64,000 nt of DNA from Porifericola rhodea (GTDB taxonomy: Bacteria; Bacteroidota; Bacteroidia; Cytophagales; Cyclobacteriaceae): assembly GCF_030506305.1 (NCBI RefSeq), contig NZ_CP119421.1, positions 1,418,354 to 1,482,353 of the forward strand, read 5' to 3'. Shown here in pieces: positions 1 to 9,188 of the stretch. Position 1 is the first letter of the stretch; the number at the start of each line of letters is the position of its first letter. The notes under the pieces were generated by a model. It made no database searches, was not told the DNA's origin, and saw only the letters and a list, made by a program, of their open reading frames with translations. The translations under genes and the position numbers were made by a program.

Positions 1-474
1 CCTGTAAATCTACTTATAAAAACAGGGTGTGACACTCATATATTTTATTTATAATACCTGCAGATTTTACTCTAACTCTATATTTAAGAGGTTTCTGTTG
101 CTTTTATTCCTTTTCTAGCTGAATACTCTAATATAAGTAAGTATCAGTGTGAGCTTTGTATACATGAGTAGTAGGAACAAATAAAAAAAGCCCAGTGATG
201 TCACCAGACTCTTAATGTATAGCAGACTTTGGCTAAAACTTATAGCTATGTTTGACTCGCATACTTTAAAAATGGCATTGGCACATCTTTAGGCTGACAG
301 GTACTGGTCTATAAATGTAAAATTAAGAAGGCTACATACCATTACCTGATCATTATCAGTATATTAATAAGGCGTAACACTAGTGATGCACATAAGTTGT
401 GCGATGAGAAAAAAATAAAAAATCCCGTACCAGAGAGGAACGGGATTGAGGGAAGAAGTGGATGTGTGACTTTC
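1..474. other. Intergenic region at window start
   Basis: No convincing gene is seen. The only clear structure is the terminator at 405-447 serving the minus-strand lipoprotein. A weaker minus-strand hairpin with two G-U pairs and a T run lies near 183-205 and could be a second terminator. No tRNA-like T-loop is present. Confidence 0.5.
405..447 (-). terminator. Rho-independent terminator of the small lipoprotein gene
   Basis: AATCCCG (421-427) pairs with CGGGATT (441-447) around a short loop. Read on the minus strand, the stem is followed by a long T-rich run. It lies just downstream of the lipoprotein gene ending at 475. Confidence 0.8.
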
Positions 475-957
475 TTAATTGATTCTCATGTCTTTACTAT
501 TCATAAGAGCACCGGCCCCTTCTATAGCAGCCTGTGCAGTTTCCGCAACCTCTTCAAAGTTTTCTTCTTCAGCCTCTTTCACCTGCGCTATTTCTGTATC
601 CAGTTTATTGAGGTATTGCTTCATTTTTTCAATATTACCTGCCAGAGTAGCAGTATCGTCATAGTCACCAGGTATTTCTTCTAACTGTCTAATCTGGTTC
701 TCTAGTTCTGTTCTCTGCATATTTAGCGTAGCCAATAGCTTCTTTTTTTCCAGGCTCATCTCCTCGCTATCCAGTTCCAGAGGTTTATCGTCATCTAGGT
801 TAGTATCTTCTATCACTTTATCTTCGGGATAAGCCACATCGCCTGTCTGAGAAGTAGCCGACTCTTTTTCGCCTCCTCCGCAGGCACTCAATAAGAAGGC
901 CATTGCCAGACTTAATGAAAAAAGAGAAGCGGATTTGAATATATTTAGTCTTTTCAT
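475..957 (-). CDS. Small coiled-coil lipoprotein of unknown function
   Basis: Not recognised as a named family. Counting from the Met at 957 (MKRLNIF), the protein has a basic N-terminus, a hydrophobic stretch and a lipobox ending LLSAC, with Cys26 as the predicted lipidated residue followed by a Gly-rich tether. The rest is acidic and Glu/Gln/Lys-rich, with heptad-like helical sequence around residues 70-150, so it is probably a short coiled coil on a membrane face. An upstream ATG at 969 is possible, but 957 gives a more typical signal peptide. It is monocistronic with its own terminator. Confidence 0.7.
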   Translation of the reverse strand: MKRLNIFKSASLFSLSLAMAFLLSACGGGEKESATSQTGDVAYPEDKVIEDTNLDDDKPLELDSEEMSLEKKKLLATLNMQRTELENQIRQLEEIPGDYDDTATLAGNIEKMKQYLNKLDTEIAQVKEAEEENFEEVAETAQAAIEGAGALMNSKDMRIN

Positions 958-1047
958 TGTTTCGCTCATTAGTCCAAAAAATGATTCTGTAGTAATAAAA
1001 CAACTGAAGAAGCATACTGTTTAGTAGCCCATAAAAGAATTTGGTTA

Positions 1048-1055
1048 TACTTTTG
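1048..1055 (+). promoter_or_regulatory. Possible -7 element for the exported protein gene
   Basis: TACTTTTG matches the Bacteroidota -7 consensus TAnnTTTG, about 40 bp before the ATG at 1096. No good TTG box lies at the expected distance, so support is partial. Confidence 0.3.
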
Positions 1056-1095
1056 CTTCAACAGATTGCGTTAAGGCTGTACAACTCAAAGAAGT

Positions 1096-1662
1096 ATGAA
1101 TAAACACATCAAAATATTTAGCTTGCTAGGCATTGTTTTAGCTCTTTGTAGCTTCCAGACCGTAGGCATTGACCTGGTTAAGACCAAAATAGCAGAAAAT
1201 ATAGAAGTAGGTTTGCCCTCCACCTTTATGGCAATGAGCGAAGACGTGCTTAACCAGCGCTACCTTACTGCCCGCAAACCTATTGCCGCATATACTAACG
1301 ATAAACAGGTGGTAGATTTTACGGTAAACACTTCTAATACACGTTGGCAATCATCAGACCTACCTATTCTAAAAGATTTTTATAAAGCCAGTCTGATGGA
1401 ACTCTACGATGAGATTGAGTTTAGCAGAGAAGAAATTGAGGAGATTAATGGTAAAAACTATGTGGTGTTTGAGTTCAGCTCTATTGTAAAGCCAGACGAA
1501 AACGCTTTAAGAGCGCAAAGTCCGATCCGCCGCTACACTCGTATTCAGTATACAGTACAGGGAGGAAAAACTCTGGTCTTTAATTTTAGCTGCCCGCAAG
1601 CTTTGCAAAGAGCCTGGGAAGAGACAGCAGCAGAAATTATGCAAAGTATTATAATTAAGTAA
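1096..1662 (+). CDS. Exported protein of unknown function
   Basis: A 188-residue protein with an N-terminal hydrophobic segment (about residues 5-22) that could be a signal peptide. The mature part is mixed alpha/beta and ends in a pattern of beta strands (YTVQGGKTLVFNFSCP). I do not recognise the family. The overall plan (export signal, then a domain of about 160 residues) resembles small periplasmic proteins of the PsbP/MOG1-like superfamily, but that is only an impression. The stop codon lies one base before the GTG of tadA, so the two are probably cotranscribed. Confidence 0.65.
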   Translation: MNKHIKIFSLLGIVLALCSFQTVGIDLVKTKIAENIEVGLPSTFMAMSEDVLNQRYLTARKPIAAYTNDKQVVDFTVNTSNTRWQSSDLPILKDFYKASLMELYDEIEFSREEIEEINGKNYVVFEFSSIVKPDENALRAQSPIRRYTRIQYTVQGGKTLVFNFSCPQALQRAWEETAAEIMQSIIIK

Positions 1663-1663
1663 A

Positions 1664-2116
1664 GTGGGTATACTACAACCAGACGACAAATATTTTATGC
1701 AGCAGGCGCTACGTCTTGCTGAGCAGGCTTATGAGGAGAATGAGATTCCAGTAGGTGCTGTAGTGGTCGCCAACGAGAGGATAATCGCCAAAGCCTATAA
1801 CCAAACAGAAAGGCTACAGGATGTAACTGCTCATGCCGAAATGCTTGCCCTCACCTCTGCTTTCAATCATTTTGGGGCTAAATACCTTCCAGACTGCACA
1901 CTTTATGTTACCCTGGAACCATGTGTGATGTGCGCAGGGGCACTGCACTGGGCACAGATTGGAAAGTTGGTATACGCCGCGGCAGATGAAAAAAAAGGCT
2001 TTACTCTACACAGCGAAGGTATTTTACACCCTCGTACCCAGGTAAAGCAGGGCATACTGGCAAATGAAAGCACAGAACTAATTCAGTCTTTCTTTCGCCG
2101 TATGCGATCCAGATAA
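1664..2116 (+). CDS. tadA: tRNA-specific adenosine deaminase TadA
   Basis: Cytidine/deoxycytidylate deaminase-fold protein of 150 residues, the usual TadA length. The zinc site is complete: HAE (His57, catalytic Glu59) and PCVMC (Cys87, Cys90). The family deaminates A34 to inosine in the tRNA-Arg anticodon. The start is GTG at 1664; a later ATG at 1697 would remove the first helix, and homologues usually have about ten residues before it, so GTG is preferred. A guanine-deaminase-like function is less likely given the TadA-like spacing and the 'LEPCVMCAGAL' segment. Confidence 0.9.
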   Translation: MGILQPDDKYFMQQALRLAEQAYEENEIPVGAVVVANERIIAKAYNQTERLQDVTAHAEMLALTSAFNHFGAKYLPDCTLYVTLEPCVMCAGALHWAQIGKLVYAAADEKKGFTLHSEGILHPRTQVKQGILANESTELIQSFFRRMRSR

Positions 2117-2126
2117 ATCCATTTTG

Positions 2127-2552
2127 CTAGTACAGGCTGTAACCTACACCAAAGCGCACTGCCAGATTGCTCCACTCAAAATAGTAGTCTGTCATAGCTT
2201 CCAGGCGCCAGTTGTCTGTAATTTTACGCGCATAGCCTACTCCAAACGCATAGTCAACGTTTTTTCCTAAAAGCGGACGAAATCTTAAAAAGACCGGGTC
2301 TATAGGATAAAAACGCATGCCTGGCACAAAGCGAATACTTTCTGTCCAGACTTCTACACCGGTAGTAACAGCCAATTGATCATACAAAAAGTAGTTAAAT
2401 TCCAAGCCAAGCTGTGCTTTATCTACAAACTCAAAAGGGTTGCGATTGTCTGTTTTGTAAGCATCTACTTGGGCTGTAAATAGATATTGCGCCTGAGCTA
2501 CGGATAGGTGTAAGGCTGTAAAAAATAGCGTGAGTAATACGAGTTTCTTCAT
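2127..2552 (-). CDS. Small outer-membrane beta-barrel protein
   Basis: About 141 residues from the ATG at 2552 (MKKLVLL). A cleavable signal peptide ends near AQAQ. The rest is alternating amphipathic strands rich in Tyr and Phe, ending in a C-terminal 'GVGYSLY' that fits an outer-membrane barrel signature. A TTG upstream at 2573 would add seven residues and spoil the signal peptide. The family is unnamed; it resembles small Bacteroidota porin-like or OmpW-like barrels. It lies just downstream of uvrB on the same strand with a short gap of 30 bp, but no functional link is evident. Confidence 0.7.
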   Translation of the reverse strand: MKKLVLLTLFFTALHLSVAQAQYLFTAQVDAYKTDNRNPFEFVDKAQLGLEFNYFLYDQLAVTTGVEVWTESIRFVPGMRFYPIDPVFLRFRPLLGKNVDYAFGVGYARKITDNWRLEAMTDYYFEWSNLAVRFGVGYSLY

Positions 2553-2582
2553 AGTAACCGATAGTTTCGGCAAAGGTAATAG

Positions 2583-4607
2583 CTAATCTTTTTGTTCGTA
2601 AAGTTTTTTCAGTTCATTTAACTCATCTCGCATACGGGCAGCCTCCATAAAGTCTAGTTCTTTGGCAGCTTTCTCCATATTTTTTTGTGTTTTCCTGATG
2701 AGTTTATCAAGATCTTCCTTATTCATGTAGGCCACTACCGGATCAGCGGCAATGCTAGTCTCTTCCGGTCCGGCATAGGCCTTTTTCACGGCTTTCTTGG
2801 AATCTGCCACCCGGGTAGAGAACATGATAGCCTCTTTGGATTTTAGCACCGTTTTAGGCGTAATTCCATGCTCCGCATTGTACTCCATTTGTTTACTACG
2901 GCGGCGGTTAGTTTCGTCTATCGCTACCTGCATAGAGCCGGTAACTTTATCTGCATACATGATTACCATACCGTTTTCGTTACGTGCAGCACGACCAATG
3001 GTCTGTATCAGGGAGCGCTCGTTTCGCAAGAAACCCTCTTTGTCGGCATCCAGTATAGCTACTAAAGATACCTCTGGCAAATCTAGCCCTTCTCTCAAAA
3101 GGTTAACCCCTACCAGCACATCAAACTCACCCAGCCTTAGCTCTCTTAATATTTCTACTCTATCCAGCGACTTTACTTCTGAGTGTATATAACGACTACG
3201 CACTCCGGCACGCTCCAGAAACTTTTGCAGTTCTTCTGCCATACGCTTCGTAAGCGTAGTGACCAGTACCCTTTCGTCAAGCTTTACTCTTTCATCTATT
3301 TCCCCCAGCAGGTCATCTATCTGATTAAGGCTTGGGCGAACTTCAATTACAGGGTCTAGCAGTCCTGTAGGACGTATTACCTGTTCTACAATTACTCCTT
3401 CTGAAACACGCAGCTCATACTCCCCAGGGGTAGCACTTACGAATACCACCTGGTTGGTCATATCTTCAAACTCATTGAAAGTAAGCGGGCGATTATCCAG
3501 CGCTGAGGGAAGGCGGAAACCATAATCTACCAGGCTACTTTTGCGAGCGCGATCACCTCCCCACATACCTCTAACCTGTGGAATAGTTACGTGGCTTTCA
3601 TCTATCATTATTAGGTAATCGTCCGGGAAGTAGTCCAGTAGGCAGAAAGGTCGCTGCCCTGGTTGTCTGCGATCAAAGTAACGAGAATAGTTTTCAATGC
3701 CTGAGCAGTAGCCCAGTTCGCGTATCATCTCCAGGTCAAACTCGGTACGTTCTTCTATCCTTTTGGCCTCCAGAAAGCGTTTTTCATCCTGAAAACTCTG
3801 CACCTGCTCTACCAGATCATCCTGGATCTCGTGAATTGCTTTTTGAGTGGTATCCTTTCCCGTGACGAAGAGGTTAGCTGGGTAGATCGTAATCAGGCGT
3901 TCATCTGCCAGCTTTTTACCGGTATGCGGATCAATACGGTGGATAGCTTCAATCTCATCTCCCCAGAAATAAATACGATAGGCAAAGTCTGCATAAGCTA
4001 CAAAAATATCTACCGTATCACCTTTTACTCTAAAGTTTCCTCGCTTAAACTCAGCTTCAGTACGGCTGTAGAGAATATCTACCAGGGTATAAAGCAGTCG
4101 CTGACGAGATAGGACATCTCCTTCTTGCAGTCGTATTACATTTTTGCCAAACTCGTCAGGGTTACCCAAACCGTATATGCACGACACCGAAGCCACAACC
4201 AGTACATCTCGTCGGCCAGACAGGAGGGCAGAAGTAGCACTTAAGCGCAGCTTCTCAATTTCCTCGTTGATTGACATATCCTTCTCTATGTAAAGATTAG
4301 TCGTAGGAATGTACGCCTCTGGTTGATAGTAATCGTAATAAGAGATGAAGTACTCTACCGCGTTTTCAGGAAAGAATTGCTTAAACTCTCCAAACAGCTG
4401 AGCTGCCAAGGTTTTGTTATGGCTGATGATCAGCGTTGGGCGATTCAGGTTGGCAATAACATTGGCCATGGTAAAGGTTTTACCGGAACCTGTTACTCCT
4501 AACAAGGTTTGAGCATGCTCACCACTTTCTATTCCTTCGGTAAGTTGCCGGATAGCCTCTGGCTGGTCGCCGGTAGGCTCATATTCAGATATTAACTTAA
4601 AGTCCAT
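2583..4607 (-). CDS. uvrB: Excinuclease ABC subunit B (UvrB)
   Basis: DNA-damage-recognition helicase of nucleotide excision repair, which receives damaged DNA from UvrA and recruits UvrC. From the ATG at 4607 it is 674 residues, normal for UvrB. Visible features are Walker A GVTGSGKT (37-44), the beta-hairpin [12 protein letters not shown] that clamps DNA, the DES(H) box '[15 protein letters not shown]', helicase motif VI 'QTIGRAARN', and a C-terminal UVR domain ([17 protein letters not shown]) that binds UvrC. A GTG at 4628 would add seven residues and is not needed. uvrA and uvrC are not in the window. Confidence 0.98.
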   Translation of the reverse strand: MDFKLISEYEPTGDQPEAIRQLTEGIESGEHAQTLLGVTGSGKTFTMANVIANLNRPTLIISHNKTLAAQLFGEFKQFFPENAVEYFISYYDYYQPEAYIPTTNLYIEKDMSINEEIEKLRLSATSALLSGRRDVLVVASVSCIYGLGNPDEFGKNVIRLQEGDVLSRQRLLYTLVDILYSRTEAEFKRGNFRVKGDTVDIFVAYADFAYRIYFWGDEIEAIHRIDPHTGKKLADERLITIYPANLFVTGKDTTQKAIHEIQDDLVEQVQSFQDEKRFLEAKRIEERTEFDLEMIRELGYCSGIENYSRYFDRRQPGQRPFCLLDYFPDDYLIMIDESHVTIPQVRGMWGGDRARKSSLVDYGFRLPSALDNRPLTFNEFEDMTNQVVFVSATPGEYELRVSEGVIVEQVIRPTGLLDPVIEVRPSLNQIDDLLGEIDERVKLDERVLVTTLTKRMAEELQKFLERAGVRSRYIHSEVKSLDRVEILRELRLGEFDVLVGVNLLREGLDLPEVSLVAILDADKEGFLRNERSLIQTIGRAARNENGMVIMYADKVTGSMQVAIDETNRRRSKQMEYNAEHGITPKTVLKSKEAIMFSTRVADSKKAVKKAYAGPEETSIAADPVVAYMNKEDLDKLIRKTQKNMEKAAKELDFMEAARMRDELNELKKLYEQKD

Positions 4608-4780
4608 AGTATAATTAACAGTGTGCACAAAACAGCCGGCTCGGGCTAATTGTTCAGTATCGCCTATAGGTATATAAATGCTAACAGAAGCACTTTACTA
4701 AAGTGTAAATCCCGCTTCTACATTCTATACATATACGATAATTATGGATTGCACGATGCTATTTACACTCAGTAAATTAA

Positions 4781-5521
4781 TTACTGGTTCCAGATTTCCC
4801 AGCTTTTTTCTGCTTGCAGATGAAGCATCTCCATTCCGTTTTTTACAGCAGCACCCTGTTCCGCTGCTTTTTTCATAAACAGAGTCTCTTCAGGATTGTA
4901 AACTAAATCGTAGCATAAATGGCTCGCGCTCAGCTTTTCGTAAGAGAGGTCCGGGCAAACTTCAGTATGGGGCGACATTCCCAAGGGCGTTGTATTGATA
5001 ATGAGAGGATAGTCCTGAAGGTCGTATTTTTCTTTAAGTTCGGCATAGCTAACAGCATGCTCAGAAGCCTCTCTTGAGACCATAATATATTCTATACCCA
5101 TATCGTATAGCGCACATTTGACGGCTCGCGAGGCTCCTCCTGTACCCAATATTAGAGCTTTTTCTATTTTAGCACCTTCCACCCACTTCTCCAGCGACTC
5201 CTTAAAACCGTAGTAATCTGTATTGTATCCAATACGTTTGCCTTTTAAGAACTTAATAGTATTAACTGCACCTACTTTTTTGGCACTACCATCCAGTTCG
5301 TCCAGGTAACGCATTACTTGCTGTTTGTAAGGTATAGTTACGTTAAGCCCACGGATTTCGGGCTGTTCCTCCAGAAGCTCCGGTAGTTCCTGTATATCTT
5401 CCAGTTCGAACAGGCCATACTCAGCATTGCTGATATGTTCACGCTGAAACTTGTCGCTAAAATATTTTCTGGAAAATGAGTGGCTAAGCCTGTAGCCAAT
5501 AAGTCCGTACAGATCCTTCAT
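4781..5521 (-). CDS. aroE: Shikimate dehydrogenase (NADP+)
   Basis: Reduces 3-dehydroshikimate to shikimate in the aromatic amino acid pathway. From the ATG at 5521 the protein is 246 residues. Shikimate-binding SHS (Ser13, Ser15), catalytic Lys66 in TIPYKQQ and Asp102 in NTDYYGF are all present, followed by the NADP Rossmann motif GTGGASRA. An in-frame extension to 5632 lacks homology-like sequence and is rejected. It sits 91 bp after the HisA-like gene on the same strand, probably in one transcript. Confidence 0.93.
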   Translation of the reverse strand: MKDLYGLIGYRLSHSFSRKYFSDKFQREHISNAEYGLFELEDIQELPELLEEQPEIRGLNVTIPYKQQVMRYLDELDGSAKKVGAVNTIKFLKGKRIGYNTDYYGFKESLEKWVEGAKIEKALILGTGGASRAVKCALYDMGIEYIMVSREASEHAVSYAELKEKYDLQDYPLIINTTPLGMSPHTEVCPDLSYEKLSASHLCYDLVYNPEETLFMKKAAEQGAAVKNGMEMLHLQAEKSWEIWNQ

Positions 5522-5612
5522 GCTAAAAAATGTGCTTACTGCAATTTGGTTATTGCTACTAATCTCTAAAAAATAAAAGGATTTGCCAACATAAAAGCTT
5601 AGCCCTGATGAT

Positions 5613-6374
5613 TTAAGCAGGCTGCTTGGCAATGAACTGCTCTATTTCTTTTAGTTTGATCATACCATCATAATAAGCACGGCCAAACACTACTCCGTAA
5701 AGCCCCAAGTCTCTTAACCTTTCTATATCTTCCAGACGCTGAACACCTCCGCTGGCAATCAGTTTAATACCCGGAAATTTATCCATCAGATCGCGATAAA
5801 GCTCAAATGACGGCCCTTCTATAATTCCCTCTTTAGAAATATCACTGGTTTTAAGAAATTTGAGGCTTCGGCTATAGAAATACTCTACATGGTCGAAAAG
5901 GTTAATCCCTGAGTCTTGCTGCCAACCCTGTATTGCCACTTTTCTACCTTCTCTGTTGCCAGTAATGGCATCTCCACCTAGTACAATTTTCTCTCTACCA
6001 TACGATATAATCCAGGAGGCAAACTCTTCAGGGTTTTTAACAGCCAATGTAGCGGCAGTAATACGACGTGCACCCGACTCAAAAGCTTTATTAACGTCGC
6101 CATCCGTATTAATACCTCCGGCAAAATCTACTTCCAGGTTCGTATGTCCTGCAATTGCTTCCAGTACATGAAAGTGCTTAGGACTACCTTCGCGCGTACC
6201 ATCCAGATCTACCAGCTGTAATTTTGTAATACCATGATCTTCAAACTTTTTGGCCAAATCAATAGGGCTGTCGTCGTACACCTGCTCACGGGAAAAATTA
6301 CCCTGCTGCAAGCGTGTAATTTTGTTATTCAGGATGGATATTGATGGGATAATTTGAATTTTCCTTAGTTGCAT
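5613..6374 (-). CDS. HisA-like TIM-barrel protein with altered catalytic residues
   Basis: 253 residues from the ATG at 6374, clearly a HisA/HisF-family (beta-alpha)8 barrel. It keeps both phosphate-binding regions (DFAGGI near 83-88, ASGGV near 207-211), 'LVDLDG' and Asp135 in LGGD. HisA isomerises ProFAR to PRFAR in histidine synthesis. Here the near-invariant catalytic Asp of 'PAID' is Ser13 (IIPSISIL), and the Asp of the usual 'TDI.(K/R)DG' motif is Glu182 (SDISKEG). No other his gene is nearby and the neighbour is aroE. An orthodox annotation would be hisA, but loss of the first acid/base residue argues for a paralogue with another or weakened activity, so no symbol is given. Confidence 0.85.
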   Translation of the reverse strand: MQLRKIQIIPSISILNNKITRLQQGNFSREQVYDDSPIDLAKKFEDHGITKLQLVDLDGTREGSPKHFHVLEAIAGHTNLEVDFAGGINTDGDVNKAFESGARRITAATLAVKNPEEFASWIISYGREKIVLGGDAITGNREGRKVAIQGWQQDSGINLFDHVEYFYSRSLKFLKTSDISKEGIIEGPSFELYRDLMDKFPGIKLIASGGVQRLEDIERLRDLGLYGVVFGRAYYDGMIKLKEIEQFIAKQPA

Positions 6375-7010
6375 AACCTTAAACAATAACTCTTCTGGCC
6401 AAAAAAATGGAATTGAAATATACTATATATATTCTTTTTTTTTAAAGCATAAACACAATATATTCTTAATTTCTTATACAGGATTCAAATATAGCGCTAA
6501 AAAACTAATAAAATAGCAAAGCTTACCTATAAGAAAGCAAGCTTTTTTGAAGCTAAATTATAGGCTCTGTCTGCCTTTTGGCATCAGCACTTATCTATAT
6601 GAGCAGAGCTTGGTAAATAGCAATTGCTCTTCAGGTAAAAAGTTCTTTATATTCTTAAATACACTATAGTGAACATTTGTAAAGGCATTTGCTTAACAGC
6701 GCAATAATTTATGCGGAGCTTTATATGACACATTATTAGCAACTTTATTGATAGGCATGTGTATACTCATACCGTATAAAAGCGCATAAAGCGTAAAGTA
6801 TAACTTTACCCAGAAATCAGCCTTTGCTAGTTTTGGCTATAAAAATTTTCCGAAGAGTTACATTATATAAGCTTTTAGTTCTGAACGCAATCTTCTTTTG
6901 CCTGTCTTATTCTCTATCATTTATGGTAAGTCTCGCTACTCAGCCTCAATTCTTAAGTTGAAGTTCACAATCAGATTACACCATAAATCTTTCAGAGTTC
7001 TGACACATGC
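6375..7010. other. Long A+T-rich intergenic region between the UbiA-type gene and the HisA-like gene
   Basis: About 640 bp with no convincing ORF on either strand. The only supported element is a candidate minus-strand promoter at 6486-6519. Around 6516-6547, AAGCTT segments can pair weakly, but without a convincing terminator. A plus-strand ORF at 6898-7122 overlaps the prenyltransferase gene and looks spurious. Confidence 0.4.
6486..6519 (-). promoter_or_regulatory. Candidate promoter for the HisA-like gene and aroE
   Basis: On the minus strand a TTG (CAA at 6517-6519) lies 23 nt before TATATTTG (6486-6493), matching the Bacteroidota TTG-N17-23-TAnnTTTG pattern at its upper limit. It would give a leader of about 105 nt. 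Confidence 0.35.
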
Positions 7011-7889
7011 TCAGAAGAACATCATACTCATTACCCCACTAAACATTAACAACTTACAGAATCCACTCAGGAAGGCAAACTCTTTTTTAGTGTCGGCATA
7101 TACCAGACGGATGAGAAAATAAGTGATAGGTAATATTAATATCAGAAAGTAGATAATGAGTGTCTGGTTACCCAACATACCTGACATAAAAAAGAGCAGA
7201 AAAATAAATAGTGCGGAAAGAAAGTAAAGAAATATTTTGGTATAGTACACGCCTAGCAGAATGGGCAAGGTCTTACAACCGAAAGACTCATCACCTTTCA
7301 TATCTTCTATATCTTTAATGATCTCCCGAACCAAAGAAATGGCAAATGCAAATACCGCATAAGTATATACCAGCAAAGGATTCTCTGGAAAGTAGATAGA
7401 TACCACCCATACCGCCATACCAGAAAGGGAGGCAATAACAAGATTCCCTACCAAAGGCCACCGCTTAAGCTGATTTGAATACAACCAAAGCAAAAACGCT
7501 GCACCAAAATTGATCAGCCCAACCCAAATAGACAGATAAAAGCCTATGGCTACTCCTATCAGATTAAGCACTGTGTGGGCAATCATAACATAACGCCTTT
7601 TAAGTTGCCTACCCACTACTACTTTGTCAGGCTTGTTTATATAATCAATTTTGATATCGTAATAGTCGTTGATCAGATAGCCCGCCGCGGCGATAATGTT
7701 GGTAGAAAAAATCAGAAGGAAAAGCTCATAGTCTTTAGCATAGCCTCTCCAGTTGCTATGGATATCGGCAAGAAATATAGCCGTAAAATACTGCGTGAGC
7801 CCTAAAATCAGGAGGTTGTGCATACGCGTAACTCTGGCAAAGCCGGTAAGCATGTATTTTCCACGATATGCAAGTCTGGCTACTCTCAT
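7011..7889 (-). CDS. UbiA-family prenyltransferase (geranylgeranylglyceryl-phosphate geranylgeranyltransferase-like)
   Basis: Integral membrane protein of 292 residues with about eight or nine hydrophobic helices. Both Asp-rich Mg2+/diphosphate motifs of the UbiA superfamily are visible: NDYYDIKID (residues 74-82) and DIEDMKGD (193-200). Length and motif style resemble the Bacteroidota proteins annotated as digeranylgeranylglyceryl phosphate synthase homologues, which would add a second prenyl chain to a glycerol-phosphate ether lipid. Menaquinone MenA is an alternative, but no men genes are nearby. The ATG at 7889 is chosen; the upstream extension starts with TTG, and a later ATG at 7853 is possible. 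Confidence 0.8.
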   Translation of the reverse strand: MRVARLAYRGKYMLTGFARVTRMHNLLILGLTQYFTAIFLADIHSNWRGYAKDYELFLLIFSTNIIAAAGYLINDYYDIKIDYINKPDKVVVGRQLKRRYVMIAHTVLNLIGVAIGFYLSIWVGLINFGAAFLLWLYSNQLKRWPLVGNLVIASLSGMAVWVVSIYFPENPLLVYTYAVFAFAISLVREIIKDIEDMKGDESFGCKTLPILLGVYYTKIFLYFLSALFIFLLFFMSGMLGNQTLIIYFLILILPITYFLIRLVYADTKKEFAFLSGFCKLLMFSGVMSMMFF

Positions 7890-7975
7890 TAGTTTTCTTA
7901 GGGCAATGCTTGTAATGCTACAAAAATACAAACAATGAATTACTCAAATTAAATTCACGAAAAACTATATCGTAC

Positions 7976-7983
7976 TACTTTTG
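7976..7983 (+). promoter_or_regulatory. Possible -7 element for the metH genes
   Basis: TACTTTTG matches TAnnTTTG about 140 bp before the first metH gene. No clear TTG box is seen upstream. The leader shows no recognisable cobalamin or SAM riboswitch core. Confidence 0.25.
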
Positions 7984-8122
7984 TTGTCCCAAACTCAAAA
8001 TATGAGTATAAATAACTGGTTAAAAAGGACTTACACTATTAGTCTACATTATACTTAGCACACATCTACTATTAGGTTACAACAATCTTGTTTAAATTCG
8101 CAGTCTGACAGAAAATACTACT

Positions 8123-9148
8123 ATGAACGTTGCTAATAAAAACCTGCGTCAACTATTGAAGGAAAGAATTTTGATACTCGATGGAGCCATGGGTACCATG
8201 ATTCAGGGCTATCAGCTGGAAGAGGAAGACTTTAGAAATGAGGCGCTGAAGGCACACCCTAATACGCTCAAAGGAAATAACGACCTTCTGTCAGTTACCC
8301 GGCCTGATATTATTAAAGAGATACACGCCGTGTATTTTGAAGCGGGAGCAGATATAGCAGAAACCAATACTTTTAGCTCTACATCTATTGCTCAGGCAGA
8401 TTATGGTCTGGAACATTTTGTATACGAACTCAATTATGAGTCAGCAAAAATTGCCAAAGAGGTAGCTCAGGAGTTTACTGAGCGGGAGCCGAACAAGCCA
8501 CGCTTTGTCGCCGGTTCTTTAGGGCCTACCAACCGTACTGCCTCCCTGTCTCCGGATGTAAATGATCCCGGTTATCGCGCCATTACTTTTGACCAGTTGG
8601 TTGAAGCATACCGCGAGCAGGCAATTGCCCTACTGGATGGAGGAGTTGACTTACTATTGGTAGAAACTGTTTTTGATACCCTTAATGCTAAAGCAGCTCT
8701 TTTCGCTCTCAATATGTTGCTGGAAGAGAAAAACCTGGACACACCTATTATGGTTTCTGGTACGATCACTGATGCCAGCGGACGCACACTCTCAGGCCAG
8801 ACCACCGAAGCCTTCTGGAGTTCAGTAATGCACGGCAACCTACTAAGCATCGGACTTAATTGTGCACTGGGCGCTAAAGACTTGCTCCCTTACATCAAAG
8901 AATTAGATAAACATGCTACCTGCTTTGTGTCTGCACACCCCAATGCCGGGCTACCAAACGAGTTTGGCGAGTATGATCAGACACCGCAGCAGATGGCAGA
9001 CGAACTAGAGGCATTCGTAAAAAATGGTCATTTGAATATACTAGGTGGTTGCTGTGGTACACGTCCTGAACACATACGCAAGATTGCCGAGCTGGCTGCC
9101 CAGTATTCTCCTCGTCAGCTAAAACAAAACAGCTTATCTGAAGCCTAA
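8123..9148 (+). CDS. metH: Methionine synthase, homocysteine-binding module (split MetH, N-terminal part)
   Basis: 341 residues corresponding to the first domain of cobalamin-dependent methionine synthase, a betaine-homocysteine-methyltransferase-like barrel. It starts with [10 protein letters not shown] and ends with the zinc-thiolate motif GGCC (Cys310, Cys311); the third ligand is Cys247 in GLNCALG. It activates homocysteine for methyl transfer. The remaining MetH domains are encoded 40 bp downstream on the same strand, so the two should work as a two-chain enzyme. A free-standing homocysteine methyltransferase (mmuM type) is unlikely because of this neighbour. Confidence 0.92.
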   Translation: MNVANKNLRQLLKERILILDGAMGTMIQGYQLEEEDFRNEALKAHPNTLKGNNDLLSVTRPDIIKEIHAVYFEAGADIAETNTFSSTSIAQADYGLEHFVYELNYESAKIAKEVAQEFTEREPNKPRFVAGSLGPTNRTASLSPDVNDPGYRAITFDQLVEAYREQAIALLDGGVDLLLVETVFDTLNAKAALFALNMLLEEKNLDTPIMVSGTITDASGRTLSGQTTEAFWSSVMHGNLLSIGLNCALGAKDLLPYIKELDKHATCFVSAHPNAGLPNEFGEYDQTPQQMADELEAFVKNGHLNILGGCCGTRPEHIRKIAELAAQYSPRQLKQNSLSEA

Positions 9149-9188
9149 CCAACCAATTATTATTATTACTAATTGGAAAGACACAAAC

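Noticed and set aside
183-205. Possible second terminator downstream of the small lipoprotein gene
   Set aside because: The stem needs two G-U pairs and there is already a clear terminator at 405-447.
397-684. 95-residue plus-strand ORF
   Set aside because: It runs through the terminator and antisense to the lipoprotein gene; its composition is Phe/Ser-rich, as expected for an antisense frame of a coding region.
4686-4719. Nested hairpins (AGAAGC/GCTTCT and CACTTT/AAAGTG) between aroE and uvrB
   Set aside because: No T run follows on either strand and pairing is partly shared between stems, so I cannot call it a terminator or a riboswitch.
6898-7122. 74-residue plus-strand ORF in the long intergenic region
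   Set aside because: Its second half is antisense to the UbiA-type gene and it has no recognisable protein features or promoter.
8000-8122. Cobalamin or SAM riboswitch ahead of metH
   Set aside because: I looked for B12-box-like and SAM-box-like conserved blocks and saw none in the leader.
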